A stretch of 20,104 nucleotides of DNA from Oscillospiraceae bacterium UBA3851 (GTDB lineage: Bacteria; Bacillota; Clostridia; Oscillospirales; Oscillospiraceae): assembly GCA_002392625.1 (NCBI GenBank), contig DGHJ01000096.1, positions 1-20,104 of the forward strand. The letters are read 5' to 3'. The notes below the pieces were generated by a model, which saw nothing but the letters and a program-made list of their open reading frames with translations, did no database searches and was not told the DNA's origin. The translations under genes and the position numbers were made by a program. Positions 12,619 to 19,995 of this stretch are shown here, piece after piece (within the stretch, counting starts at the first letter, position 1; each line of letters opens with the position of its first letter).

Positions 12619-15378
12619 TCAGCCCACCTTTTTCAGCACCACGGACTCGTTGTTCCCCACGCTCAGGGTGCCGGACACGGCGGCGCCGGCGTCGCGGACG
12701 TTGGAGTAGACCAGCTCGTAGCTGCCGTCCAGCGCGAAGCTGCTGCCCGTCAGGCTGTGGATGACCAGCAGATCGTCCACCCGGAAGGAGACGGTGCTGC
12801 CGTCGCAGGTCACGTCGGTCAGCCGCGCGGCGATCTCACCGCGGCTGGGCAGACGGAAGGAATCGTGATCGGCGCGGAAGGCGATCAGCTCCCGGACCGC
12901 CTCAAAGGTGTCCATATGGTCCACCTTCAGGGAGTAGTCCATGGCGTTGACGAAGTCGCCCACGTTGTAGGAGTTGCCCTCATACTTCCCGGTGTCCGGG
13001 TTGAGCTTGCTGCGCATGAACTCCTCGCCCTCCTGGATGAAGGGCACGCCCTGGGACAGGAACACGATGGCCTCAGCCTGGGTGTAGGCGACGGGCAGTC
13101 GGTCGGCGTTCATGGTCTGCACCAGCTGGTCGTACAGGGTATAGTTGTCGTGGCAGGACACGTAGTTGAGCACCTGGTTGGGGTCGATGGCCTGGGTCTT
13201 CACCGTGCCGTTGGAGAACTTGCCCTCCAGGCACATGGCGATCAGAGAGGCGTTGGAGGAGCTGCCCTGCACGTAGCCCTTGCCGGGGTTGTTCTCGCCC
13301 CGCACGGCGTTGCGGATCACGTCGTTGAAGGCGCCCACCAGCACGGCGTCGCCGCAGAAGAAATCCTGGGCCAGGGATTCCTGCACGGTGGTCTGCTCCG
13401 TCAGAGCCGCGTCGCTGACGCCGGCCTTCAGCTTGGTGGCGCCGCCGGTCCACGGCTCGCCGTAGATCATGATGTGGGGGTCCAGCGCCTTGCAGTCGTT
13501 GTAGATGTCGATCATGGTCTGGTTGTCGATCAGGCCCATCAGGTCAAAGCGGAAGCCGGAGAGGTGATATTCGCCGATCCAGAACCGGCAGGACTCCCGG
13601 AAGAACTTGTTGACCATGTACCGCTCGGAGGCCAGCTCGTTGCCGCAGCCGGAGCCGTTGTAAAAGGCGCCGTTGGCCTTGGTGCGGTAGTAATAGTAAG
13701 GCACCAGCAGGTTGAGGTTGGAGTTCTCGGAGGCGCTGGTGTGGTTGTACACCACGTCCATGTTGATGGAGAGGCCTGCGCGGTGCATGGCCATGACCAT
13801 CTGCTTAAACTCCACGATGCGGTTATAGCCGTCGCAGGGATCGGTGGAGTAGCTTCCCTCCAGCACGTTGTAGTTCAGGGGATCGTAGCCCCAGTTGTAG
13901 TTGTCTTTCGACATCTCGCTGCCGGAGCGGGTCTCGTCCACGGAGGAGTAGTCGTAGAACGGCTGGAGCTGCACATGGGTCACGCCCAGCTCCTTCACGT
14001 GGTCCAGACCGGTGGACACGGTGACGCCGTCCCCGGTGTAGGTGGTGCCGGTCTCAGCCAGGCCCAGGAACTTGCCCCGGTACTGCTCCGTCACGCCGCT
14101 GGTGGGGCTGATGGTCATATCCCGCACGTGGGCCTCGTAGATCACGGCGTCCACGCCGCTGCCGGCGAAGGGCCGCTGATCCTCCGCCCAGCCGTCAATG
14201 GTGGCGTTGAGCCGGGTGAAGTTCACCACCATGCCCCGGCGGCCGTTGACGCCGGCGCTGCGGGCGTAGGGGTCCACCACCTCGTTGGTGCCCTTGGCGT
14301 TGGTGACGGTATAGGTGTAATACCTGCCGTCCAGATCCTCGTTTACCGTATAGCTGAACACGCCCTTATCGCCCTTTTCCATACGATAGGTGGCGGCGGG
14401 CGCCGTTTCGGTCATGTAGTCGCCGGTGTTGTAGATGTTCAGCACCAGCTCGGTGCTGGTGGGCGCCCAGACCTTGAAGGTGGTGGCGGTCGGACTGCTT
14501 TCCCTGTCAAAGGTCACGCCCAGGTCGTCGCCATCGTAGGCGTAGCGCCGGTTGAATTCCTCGGTATCAAAATAATTCGTCATCATCAAATCCACTTTGT
14601 TGATCCAATTGGCGTCGAAGCGATAGCTCACCGCTACCACGTCGCAGATGTCCACGTCATCCTGCAGCGTCAGATCCACACGGTTCAGGGAGGAATCGTA
14701 TTCGCCCATGGTGAAGGCGGCGTCCGCGCCGTTCACGGTGAGGGAGAAGCGGGGGGCGTAGGATTTGAAGCTGGCGGCCAGGGGCTTGAAGTAGACGCTG
14801 ACGGTCCTGGCGTCCCGAAGCATGGCGTAGCTGATGAGGGACTTCAGGGCGTTTTCCTGGGTGTCGAACACCGTGGACTCCGTGGTGCGGACGTAGACGT
14901 TCTGCACGCCGCCGGGGGTTTCGGGCAGGATGTCGATGGAGCGGTCGCCGTCGGGGTCCTTGGACCAGGTGTCCGTCCGGACGATGAAGCCGATTTTGTC
15001 CGTGCCCTGCCCGTCGGAGATCACGCTCAGATCCAGGTCGGCGTAGACGCCGTAGTCGTCGTAGCCGGTGAACTGGTAGGCGTCGCCGTTGCCGCCGTTC
15101 GCCATGTCCCAGGCCCACACGTTCCAGGCCACGTAGCAGCTCCTGTCGTTGGCGGAGTCGTCGTTGCGGCGGTAGTGCAATCGCACGGTCCTGGTGGCCT
15201 CCTGGGGCAGCGCGGCGTAATCGGTGTCGTCCTTCGTGTACTGGGCGATGACGTTGCCCGCCGGCTGGAGCTCTATGGGCTTGTCGTCCGGCCCCTCGTC
15301 CGCTTTGGCGCCGCAGGCGGCCAGCAGCAGCACGGTGAGGAGAAGGGCGGCCGCCGTCACGTATCTCTTGATCTTCAT
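12619..15378 (-). CDS. pulA: Cell-surface type I pullulanase (GH13), lipoprotein
   Basis: A 919-residue secreted enzyme that cuts alpha-1,6 branch points in pullulan, amylopectin and limit dextrins. The signal peptide ends LLLAAC with lipidated Cys22, so it is held on the outer face of the membrane. Residues about 60-170 resemble a CBM41 starch-binding module (VRLHYRRND, YAWNVWAW-like pattern), and a CBM48-type module (TTFKVWAPTSTELVLNIYN) precedes the catalytic barrel. YNWGYDP at about 494-500 is the type I pullulanase signature. GH13 regions are MDVVYNHT (540-547), GFRFDLMGL with nucleophile Asp612, YGEPW with acid/base Glu641, and SCHDN with Asp744. All catalytic residues are intact. It is 14 bp downstream of the amylase gene and has GGAGGATAATC before the ATG. 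Confidence 0.95.
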   Translation of the reverse strand: MKIKRYVTAAALLLTVLLLAACGAKADEGPDDKPIELQPAGNVIAQYTKDDTDYAALPQEATRTVRLHYRRNDDSANDRSCYVAWNVWAWDMANGGNGDAYQFTGYDDYGVYADLDLSVISDGQGTDKIGFIVRTDTWSKDPDGDRSIDILPETPGGVQNVYVRTTESTVFDTQENALKSLISYAMLRDARTVSVYFKPLAASFKSYAPRFSLTVNGADAAFTMGEYDSSLNRVDLTLQDDVDICDVVAVSYRFDANWINKVDLMMTNYFDTEEFNRRYAYDGDDLGVTFDRESSPTATTFKVWAPTSTELVLNIYNTGDYMTETAPAATYRMEKGDKGVFSYTVNEDLDGRYYTYTVTNAKGTNEVVDPYARSAGVNGRRGMVVNFTRLNATIDGWAEDQRPFAGSGVDAVIYEAHVRDMTISPTSGVTEQYRGKFLGLAETGTTYTGDGVTVSTGLDHVKELGVTHVQLQPFYDYSSVDETRSGSEMSKDNYNWGYDPLNYNVLEGSYSTDPCDGYNRIVEFKQMVMAMHRAGLSINMDVVYNHTSASENSNLNLLVPYYYYRTKANGAFYNGSGCGNELASERYMVNKFFRESCRFWIGEYHLSGFRFDLMGLIDNQTMIDIYNDCKALDPHIMIYGEPWTGGATKLKAGVSDAALTEQTTVQESLAQDFFCGDAVLVGAFNDVIRNAVRGENNPGKGYVQGSSSNASLIAMCLEGKFSNGTVKTQAIDPNQVLNYVSCHDNYTLYDQLVQTMNADRLPVAYTQAEAIVFLSQGVPFIQEGEEFMRSKLNPDTGKYEGNSYNVGDFVNAMDYSLKVDHMDTFEAVRELIAFRADHDSFRLPSRGEIAARLTDVTCDGSTVSFRVDDLLVIHSLTGSSFALDGSYELVYSNVRDAGAAVSGTLSVGNNESVVLKKVG

Positions 15379-15392
15379 TGGATTATCCTCCG

Positions 15393-17390
15393 TTAAAACC
15401 CGGTCATGTCAAAGAACCCGGCCGTCAGGATCTCGCCCTTCATGTCGGCGCTCTGCTTGATGACGTTGGAATCCCAGTTGTTCACGTCGGGGATCTCATA
15501 GCCCTGGGGGAACACGGCAATGAGGAAGCCGTCCATGCCGGCGGTGTCCACCAGCATGACGCCGTCCCGGATCTCGTAGTTCTTGCTCCACCTGCCCGGC
15601 GACCAGCTCCAGATGTACAGCTCATACTCGCCGTTCAGGTATTTGTCCGGCAGGTTGACCACGTTGAAGCCGCCGGGGAGCAGCTGCAGCTGCTGATAGG
15701 TGAAGGTCTGCTCCCGTACGTTGACGCCCTTGCGCAGCGACACGGTCAGCGCCACGGCTCCGTTGTCCGCGTGGGACGCCAGCTGCACCGCGGCGGTGCC
15801 GTCGATGGGGTGGCGGTCAGCGGTCTGGCCGTTGAACCAGTAGTACGCCTCGTCGCAGTGGATAGCCTGCAGGGTGATCTCCTTTTCACCCACGAAGGAG
15901 CAGTCCCGTTCCGAGATCTCCAGCCGGGGGTGCACGTCCCTGGACCGGGTGATCACCGCCATGCCGTTGGCCTCAAAGGTCACGTGGGCCACGTGGTCGC
16001 TGACCACGGCCAGCTGGCCGGTCAGCGCGTCGTAGTAATTGCCGTCTTCCAGGTGGGGCACCGCCACCCGGACGGTCTTGTCCGGGTCCACGTCGCCCAC
16101 GTTCAGGATCAGCGCGCCCTGGTCGCCATCGCCGATCTTCTCATTTATGTAACAGCTCTCGCTGACGGACTCATAGGAATCCGCATCGAAAAAGCGGTTG
16201 TGAAAGCGGTTGCCTACCGCTACGTATTCACTCTCAAAAGCGTAGGAGCCGATCTGACCCACCGTCAGCTCCTTCGTGGGCCGGGCCAGAAACAGTCCGC
16301 CCAGATCCTTTTTGGCGGCGATGATGGACCAGTATTTGGCCACGCGGACGTCGGAATAGTGGGTGTCGCTGGTCACGTACTCGTCGTGGCTCTCCACCCA
16401 GGCGATCAGCTCCGAGGCGTCGTCCGTCTTCAGGGAGGCGTTCATAATCCTGGCGGGGTCCTTGGAGGCGAAGGCGTTTTTGAACTGGGCGGCGTAGCCG
16501 TCGTCGGTGATGCGCATGATGTCGGTGTACACCGACAGATCACGCCCGGAGGGGGCGTTGAGGATCTCCCCGTACACGTACAGGTTCTTTCCCGTCTTTT
16601 CGCGGTAATACTCCTTGGCCTTAACCACCGTGTTTTCCCAGAAATCGCTGGGGTAGTCGGGGTCGGAGGAAGTCTCGATGTGCTTGGCGGCGTCGAAGCG
16701 GAAGCCGTCCACGCCGGCATCGATGCACTCGGTGAGCAGCGCAAGCACCCGCTGCTGCACGTAGGGGTTGGAGGTGTCCAGATCCGGCAGGTTGCCGTAG
16801 GCGTAGTACTGGGTCTCCGCGCCGGAGCCGGCGGCGGTGCGGTTGTGGTGGAAGGTGACGCCGATGCCGTCCACGTCCTCGTTGCGGTTGCGGTAGATAA
16901 CGGGCTCATACTCCATCACGGCGGGGGACACGGTGGGGGTGCCGTCCGGCTCCTTCCCCTCGTCGTCGGTGGTGGCCAGGTGGTTCGCCACCACGTCCAC
17001 CAGGATGCAGATGCCGTATTTCTCGGCTTCTGTGCACAGGGCGATGAGCTCGTCCTTTGTGCCCAGGGCGGAGTTGTCCCCAATAGAGAAGCCCAGGGGC
17101 TGGTAGAAGGCCCACCAGGCGGAGCCGCCGCTTTTGGGCGGCTGCACCGGCATGGTCAGCACGTTTTTGAAGCCGGCGTTGCGGATGCCCTCCAGGTTGG
17201 CCATAATCTCGCGGTATGTCCAGTTGAAGGCGTGGAGCGTCAGCCCGTCCTCCGCGTTTTCGGGCAGGGCGTCCACGTAGCTGTCCGGGAAGTCCTCGAA
17301 TTGAGGGAGCTTGCTCCCACCGCAGCCGAGCACCGGGAGAACCAGCAGAACTGCCAGCAGAAGACAGGTAAATCGTTTGATCTGTTTCAT
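15393..17390 (-). CDS. Cell-surface alpha-amylase (GH13), lipoprotein
   Basis: A 665-residue secreted alpha-amylase. The start MKQIKRFTCLLLAVLLVLPV leads to lipidated Cys23 (VLGC). ILVDVVANH, GFRFDAAKHIE with nucleophile Asp233, YGEIL with acid/base Glu275, and WVESHDE with Asp336 are the four GH13 regions; the FDAAKHIE and VESHD wording is that of the group that includes Bacillus subtilis AmyE (subfamily 28). About 200 residues after the barrel contain two beta-rich parts, including a segment with YYWFNGQT and another with YELYIWSWSPGRW, whose aromatic residues suggest starch binding. The start at 17390 is used because GAGGGA lies 7 bases upstream; an ATG five codons earlier overlaps that site. 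It cuts alpha-1,4 bonds at the cell surface, complementing the pullulanase. Confidence 0.94.
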   Translation of the reverse strand: MKQIKRFTCLLLAVLLVLPVLGCGGSKLPQFEDFPDSYVDALPENAEDGLTLHAFNWTYREIMANLEGIRNAGFKNVLTMPVQPPKSGGSAWWAFYQPLGFSIGDNSALGTKDELIALCTEAEKYGICILVDVVANHLATTDDEGKEPDGTPTVSPAVMEYEPVIYRNRNEDVDGIGVTFHHNRTAAGSGAETQYYAYGNLPDLDTSNPYVQQRVLALLTECIDAGVDGFRFDAAKHIETSSDPDYPSDFWENTVVKAKEYYREKTGKNLYVYGEILNAPSGRDLSVYTDIMRITDDGYAAQFKNAFASKDPARIMNASLKTDDASELIAWVESHDEYVTSDTHYSDVRVAKYWSIIAAKKDLGGLFLARPTKELTVGQIGSYAFESEYVAVGNRFHNRFFDADSYESVSESCYINEKIGDGDQGALILNVGDVDPDKTVRVAVPHLEDGNYYDALTGQLAVVSDHVAHVTFEANGMAVITRSRDVHPRLEISERDCSFVGEKEITLQAIHCDEAYYWFNGQTADRHPIDGTAAVQLASHADNGAVALTVSLRKGVNVREQTFTYQQLQLLPGGFNVVNLPDKYLNGEYELYIWSWSPGRWSKNYEIRDGVMLVDTAGMDGFLIAVFPQGYEIPDVNNWDSNVIKQSADMKGEILTAGFFDMTGF

Positions 17391-17430
17391 ATGCGTATCC
17401 CTCATTTTGAAAAAAGTATCCCGGATGAAG

Positions 17431-17462
17431 AAACAAAGGGGCCCCGTTACGAGGCCCCTTTG
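17431..17462 (-). terminator. Intercistronic hairpin, likely attenuator, after the starch-binding lipoprotein gene
   Basis: On the minus strand CAAAGGGGCC (17453-17462), a 9-base loop and GGCCCCTTTG (17434-17443) form a perfect 10-bp stem, followed by TTTCTTC. The T-run is short, so I read it as a partial terminator or an RNA-stabilising hairpin that would make the first gene of the operon more abundant than the enzymes and transporter. Confidence 0.65.
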
Positions 17463-17473
17463 TCGGCACAGTT

Positions 17474-18454
17474 TTACTTTGCAGCAGCCTCAACGGTGGC
17501 ATTGGCACCGTCGAAGGTGATGGTGACAACATAAGTACCGTCGGCCTCGCACTTCAGGTTAGCACCGTCAGCGGCGCCCCAGCTGTTGTCCCAGGCGCCG
17601 TCAGCGCGGACCTTGAACTCGTCGCCGGCCTTCAGCTCGACCTCACCGGTCCAGGTGCCGTCGCCGTTATCGGTCATAGCGACGTCTTTGCCGTCCTCCC
17701 AGTTGGAGCCCTCGAAGCTGCCCACGATGCCGTAGGTGTGGTCAGCGGGAACGTACTCCAGGATCTCCTCGTAGGCCAGGCCGTCCTTGGCCTCCTTCAG
17801 AACCAGACCGATGCCGAAGCCGGCCTGCTCGGGGGAGGAGGCGTTGTTGTACTGGGCAATGACCAGGGTGTACAGGCCGGCGCCGCCGATGACGACGGGG
17901 TTGCTGGCCCAGGAGAAGCCGTTCTCATCGGCCTCTTCCTGCCACACGGGCATGAACATGGTGGCGGGAGTCAGGGACTCGGCGTGAGCGGTCTTGGGAT
18001 CGCTGATCCACTGATCCTCGGCGTAGACCTTATTGTCGCCGTCCACGTCCACGGTGCACTGGGCGATCTTGAACGCATAGGAGCCGTTGGCACGATACAG
18101 CTTGCCATCCTTCAGGAAGTTGGTGGTCCAGCCGGCGTCGTTGGTGCCGAACAGCAGGTCGATGGTGTACAGATACTTCACGTCCTTGCCGGACAGAGCG
18201 GTGTACAGGTCATTGTCGATGGCCTTCACGTCCTCAACGGCGATGGCCTTCAGAGCAGAGGCCTCGTACAGAGCGGTGTCCTTGCCGTTCCAGTTGTTCT
18301 CGGTGCCGTCGGCCAGCAGGTACTGACCGTGAGCAACCCAGGCGGCGTGGCCTTCATCGGCCAGAGGGGTGGAGGTCTTGCTGGTGCCGCCGCCGCAAGC
18401 GACTGCGGAGAACAGCATGACGACCGCCAGCAGAGCTACTGCGAATTTCTTCAT
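17474..18454 (-). CDS. Starch-binding lipoprotein with SusE/SusF-like C-terminal domain
   Basis: A 326-residue surface lipoprotein with no catalytic motif. The signal peptide MKKFAVALLAVVMLFSAVAC gives lipidated Cys20, followed by a Gly/Ser/Thr linker. Residues 30-235 form an Asp/Ala/Trp-rich domain I cannot place. Residues about 240-326 (YGIVGSFEGSNWEDGK, then DGTWTGEVELKAGDEFKVRA) match the pattern of the starch-binding beta-sandwich found in Bacteroides SusE/SusF and in some Firmicutes amylases; Trp252, Trp268, Trp288 and Trp292 are candidates for sugar stacking. The start at 18454 is chosen because AAAAGGAG lies 12 bases upstream, and in-frame ATGs at 18466 and earlier coincide with that site. 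As first gene of the operon it probably holds starch at the surface for the amylase and pullulanase. Function is inferred from the domain and neighbours. Confidence 0.82.
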   Translation of the reverse strand: MKKFAVALLAVVMLFSAVACGGGTSKTSTPLADEGHAAWVAHGQYLLADGTENNWNGKDTALYEASALKAIAVEDVKAIDNDLYTALSGKDVKYLYTIDLLFGTNDAGWTTNFLKDGKLYRANGSYAFKIAQCTVDVDGDNKVYAEDQWISDPKTAHAESLTPATMFMPVWQEEADENGFSWASNPVVIGGAGLYTLVIAQYNNASSPEQAGFGIGLVLKEAKDGLAYEEILEYVPADHTYGIVGSFEGSNWEDGKDVAMTDNGDGTWTGEVELKAGDEFKVRADGAWDNSWGAADGANLKCEADGTYVVTITFDGANATVEAAAK

Positions 18455-18602
18455 AATTGTGTGCATCTCCTTTTTCATCATTTCTTACTGATTTATTACT
18501 ACAACGGCACAGAAGCCGCTGCGAGTAAACGGACAGGTCGGAGAGGAGGCAACCGCGGCCGCTCTGGCCGACGGGCCTTTCCCCTCACGGTACCATTCCC
18601 AT
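18455..18602 (-). other. Long 5' leader of the starch operon
   Basis: About 140 bases lie between the expected transcription start and the first gene. The part near 18555-18585 is very GC-rich with GGCC repeats, and the part near 18490-18528 contains TTACT-AGTAA and CGGC-GCCG pairs that can nest into an imperfect hairpin. I recognise no known riboswitch and no clear LacI/MalR operator in it. Its length leaves room for RNA-level control. Confidence 0.4.
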
Positions 18603-18630
18603 ATATTATCATAAAAGTTTGGAAAGTCAA
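18603..18630 (-). promoter_or_regulatory. Probable promoter of the nine-gene starch operon
   Basis: On the minus strand TTGACT (18625-18630, five of six) is followed by 16 bp and TAATAT (18603-18608, four of six) in an AT-rich stretch within GC-rich surroundings. It is the only convincing promoter upstream of the whole run of closely spaced genes down to malG. The moderate -10 box suits an activated or regulated promoter. Confidence 0.65.
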
Positions 18631-18667
18631 GCGCCCAGGGCGGAAAATTGGAGACGCCGTGCTGTAG

Positions 18668-18702
18668 AAAAACGGAAGCGCCCCTTTGACGGGACGCTTC
18701 CG
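18668..18702 (-). terminator. Intrinsic terminator of the lipase-like gene
   Basis: On the minus strand CGGAAGCG (18695-18702) and CGCTTCCG (18673-18680), extended by CCC/GGG across a T-G wobble, make a strong stem with a loop of about six bases, followed by five T residues (18668-18672). It begins 28 bases after the lipase stop and separates that gene from the starch operon promoter. Confidence 0.88.
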
Positions 18703-18729
18703 CGAAAGAATACCGCAGGAGAAACGGAT

Positions 18730-19503
18730 TTACCAGTCGATGATGGGGGACTGGTAGAAGACTCTGGTGCTCAGATCCAGAGTGAGCTTGGCGCCGCCGT
18801 ACTTGGTGCCGGTCACGTCGTACTTGCCCCAGACGTCGGTGCGGCCGTAGCTGGCGTTATGGGCGGAGAGGGGCTGGAGATAGTAGCCGCCGTCCTCCCG
18901 GTTCAGGCCCAGGATGGCGCGGGCCGGGGTGACGAACAGGTTGCCGGAGAGATAGGGCACCACGTCGTTGACGTCGCCCAGGCGGCGGACGGTGCCCTCG
19001 CGGAAGCCGGCCGCCAGCAGCGGGGAGCCGAAGCACACTGTGTTGAGCACGTTGTATCTGGCCTTGATGGTGGAGTCCGCGGCCACCTGCTGGGCGATCA
19101 TGCCGCCCAGGCTGTGGCCGGCGATGACCAGGTTGGCGTTTCTCGGCACGTTGTTCGTGATCACGTTGACCACATTATAATAGTATGCGCTCTTGAGGTT
19201 GAAGCCCGACAACAGGTCGGTCAGCACCTCGGTGGACTGGTTGAAGACCAGCTCCGTGCCGGACAGGGTCACCAGGTAGACGGTCTTGGTGCTCCAGCCG
19301 GACTTCAGCGTGCCCTTGGTGATGGAGATGGGACCCTGGGCGCCCTGGTTGTAGCCGTCACGGACCAGCTTGTAGATCTCCGGGGCGTTGGTGTAGGTCT
19401 GGGTGTTGCCGGAGGCGGCGTAGGCGGTGGTGATGCTCATGAGCGTGAAAACGACCAGCAGCATGGCGGCAAGCCGTTTCACAAAGCGGGATTTGGCTTT
19501 CAT
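18730..19503 (-). CDS. Secreted lipase-like alpha/beta hydrolase (class 3 lipase type)
   Basis: A 257-residue exported protein. A basic N-terminus and hydrophobic stretch end in TTAYA-ASG, a signal peptidase I site near residue 29, so it is released rather than lipidated. The nucleophile elbow is VIAGHSLGGM with Ser131 in the GHSLG pentapeptide of class 3 (fungal-type) lipases. LGDVNDVVPYL gives Asp180 and LSAHNASYG gives His215, completing a plausible Ser-Asp-His triad in the family order. The region TVYLVTLSGTELV before it matches the strand and oxyanion segment of these lipases. AGGAGGGA lies 12 bases before the ATG at 19501-19503. It is monocistronic, with promoter and terminator. Lipase, esterase or phospholipase activity all fit. 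Confidence 0.85.
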   Translation of the reverse strand: MKAKSRFVKRLAAMLLVVFTLMSITTAYAASGNTQTYTNAPEIYKLVRDGYNQGAQGPISITKGTLKSGWSTKTVYLVTLSGTELVFNQSTEVLTDLLSGFNLKSAYYYNVVNVITNNVPRNANLVIAGHSLGGMIAQQVAADSTIKARYNVLNTVCFGSPLLAAGFREGTVRRLGDVNDVVPYLSGNLFVTPARAILGLNREDGGYYLQPLSAHNASYGRTDVWGKYDVTGTKYGGAKLTLDLSTRVFYQSPIIDW

Positions 19504-19564
19504 TTTGATACATTCCCTCCTAACAATTTTGAACACAGTAATGCGGTAAAATATCTGCATGTAA

Positions 19565-19593
19565 ATACTACCAAATATATGCGGAAAATGCAA
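19565..19593 (-). promoter_or_regulatory. Probable promoter of the lipase-like gene
   Basis: On the minus strand TTGCAT (19588-19593), a 17-bp spacer and TAGTAT (19565-19570, five of six) lie in an AT-rich region. The -35 is weak. The leader would be about 55 bases. Confidence 0.5.
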
Positions 19594-19642
19594 ATAGAAA
19601 TTGACAAAAAATACAAGATTTTTGCCGTCTGCCGGAAAAGAA

Positions 19643-19961
19643 CAAGCACCCACATTCGTGGGTGCTTGAGACTGTCAAAAAACGGCCTTGCCGTTTTTTG
19701 ACAAAAGGCTTGCAGCCTACTGCGCGCACTCATTGTCCGCTAATGGCGGACAATTCGCACACTTCGTAGTCTGATAGGTGTATTTTGCCACGTACTACGA
19801 CTCGCTTTGCTCGCATGCATAAGTTCGCGCAGCCAAATCACAGATTTGGGCGCTCACTTAACGCCGCGGCAAAATACGATTAAATAGCTTCGCGCCGTGC
19901 GCGGCGCGAACTCTGCGAGGCTTTTTTGACAAGCTGAATGCCGCCCCGAGGGGCGGCATTC
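19643..19961 (+). repeat. Structured dispersed repeat, copy 2
   Basis: This gene-free stretch shares most of its sequence with the reverse strand of 5401-5660. In order: outer hairpin CAAGCACCCAC/GTGGGTGCTTG (19643-19668); AGACTGTC; stem TGTCAAAAAACGGC/GCCGTTTTTTGACA (19673-19703); linker CTTGCAGCCTACTGCGCG; stem ATTGTCCGC/GCGGACAAT (19732-19754); AGTCT (19768-19772) able to pair with the opening AGACT; central stem GTATTTTGCC/GGCAAAATAC (19780-19789 with 19868-19877) enclosing an extra nested hairpin at 19820-19860; stem TTCGCGCCG/CGGCGCGAA (19889-19910); GCTTTTTTGACA tail; and outer hairpin GAATGCCGCCCC/GGGGCGGCATTC (19936-19961). The central and outer hairpins differ in sequence from copy 1 but pair just as well. 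It lies between the lipase promoter and the next minus-strand gene. Confidence 0.8.
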
Positions 19962-19995
19962 TCTATTATGATTTCGTTTTGTCGGCCCGACGCGC

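Noticed and set aside
6615..15396. Very long plus-strand open frames opposite the transporter, ATPase and pullulanase genes
   Set aside because: They are antisense shadows caused by high G+C third positions; the translations are His/Gly/Val/Gln-rich and low in complexity, and the minus-strand frames have clear family motifs.
19504..19653. Fifty-codon N-terminal extension of the lipase-like gene
   Set aside because: It would run through the promoter, lacks a ribosome binding site, and would place the signal peptide in the interior of the protein.
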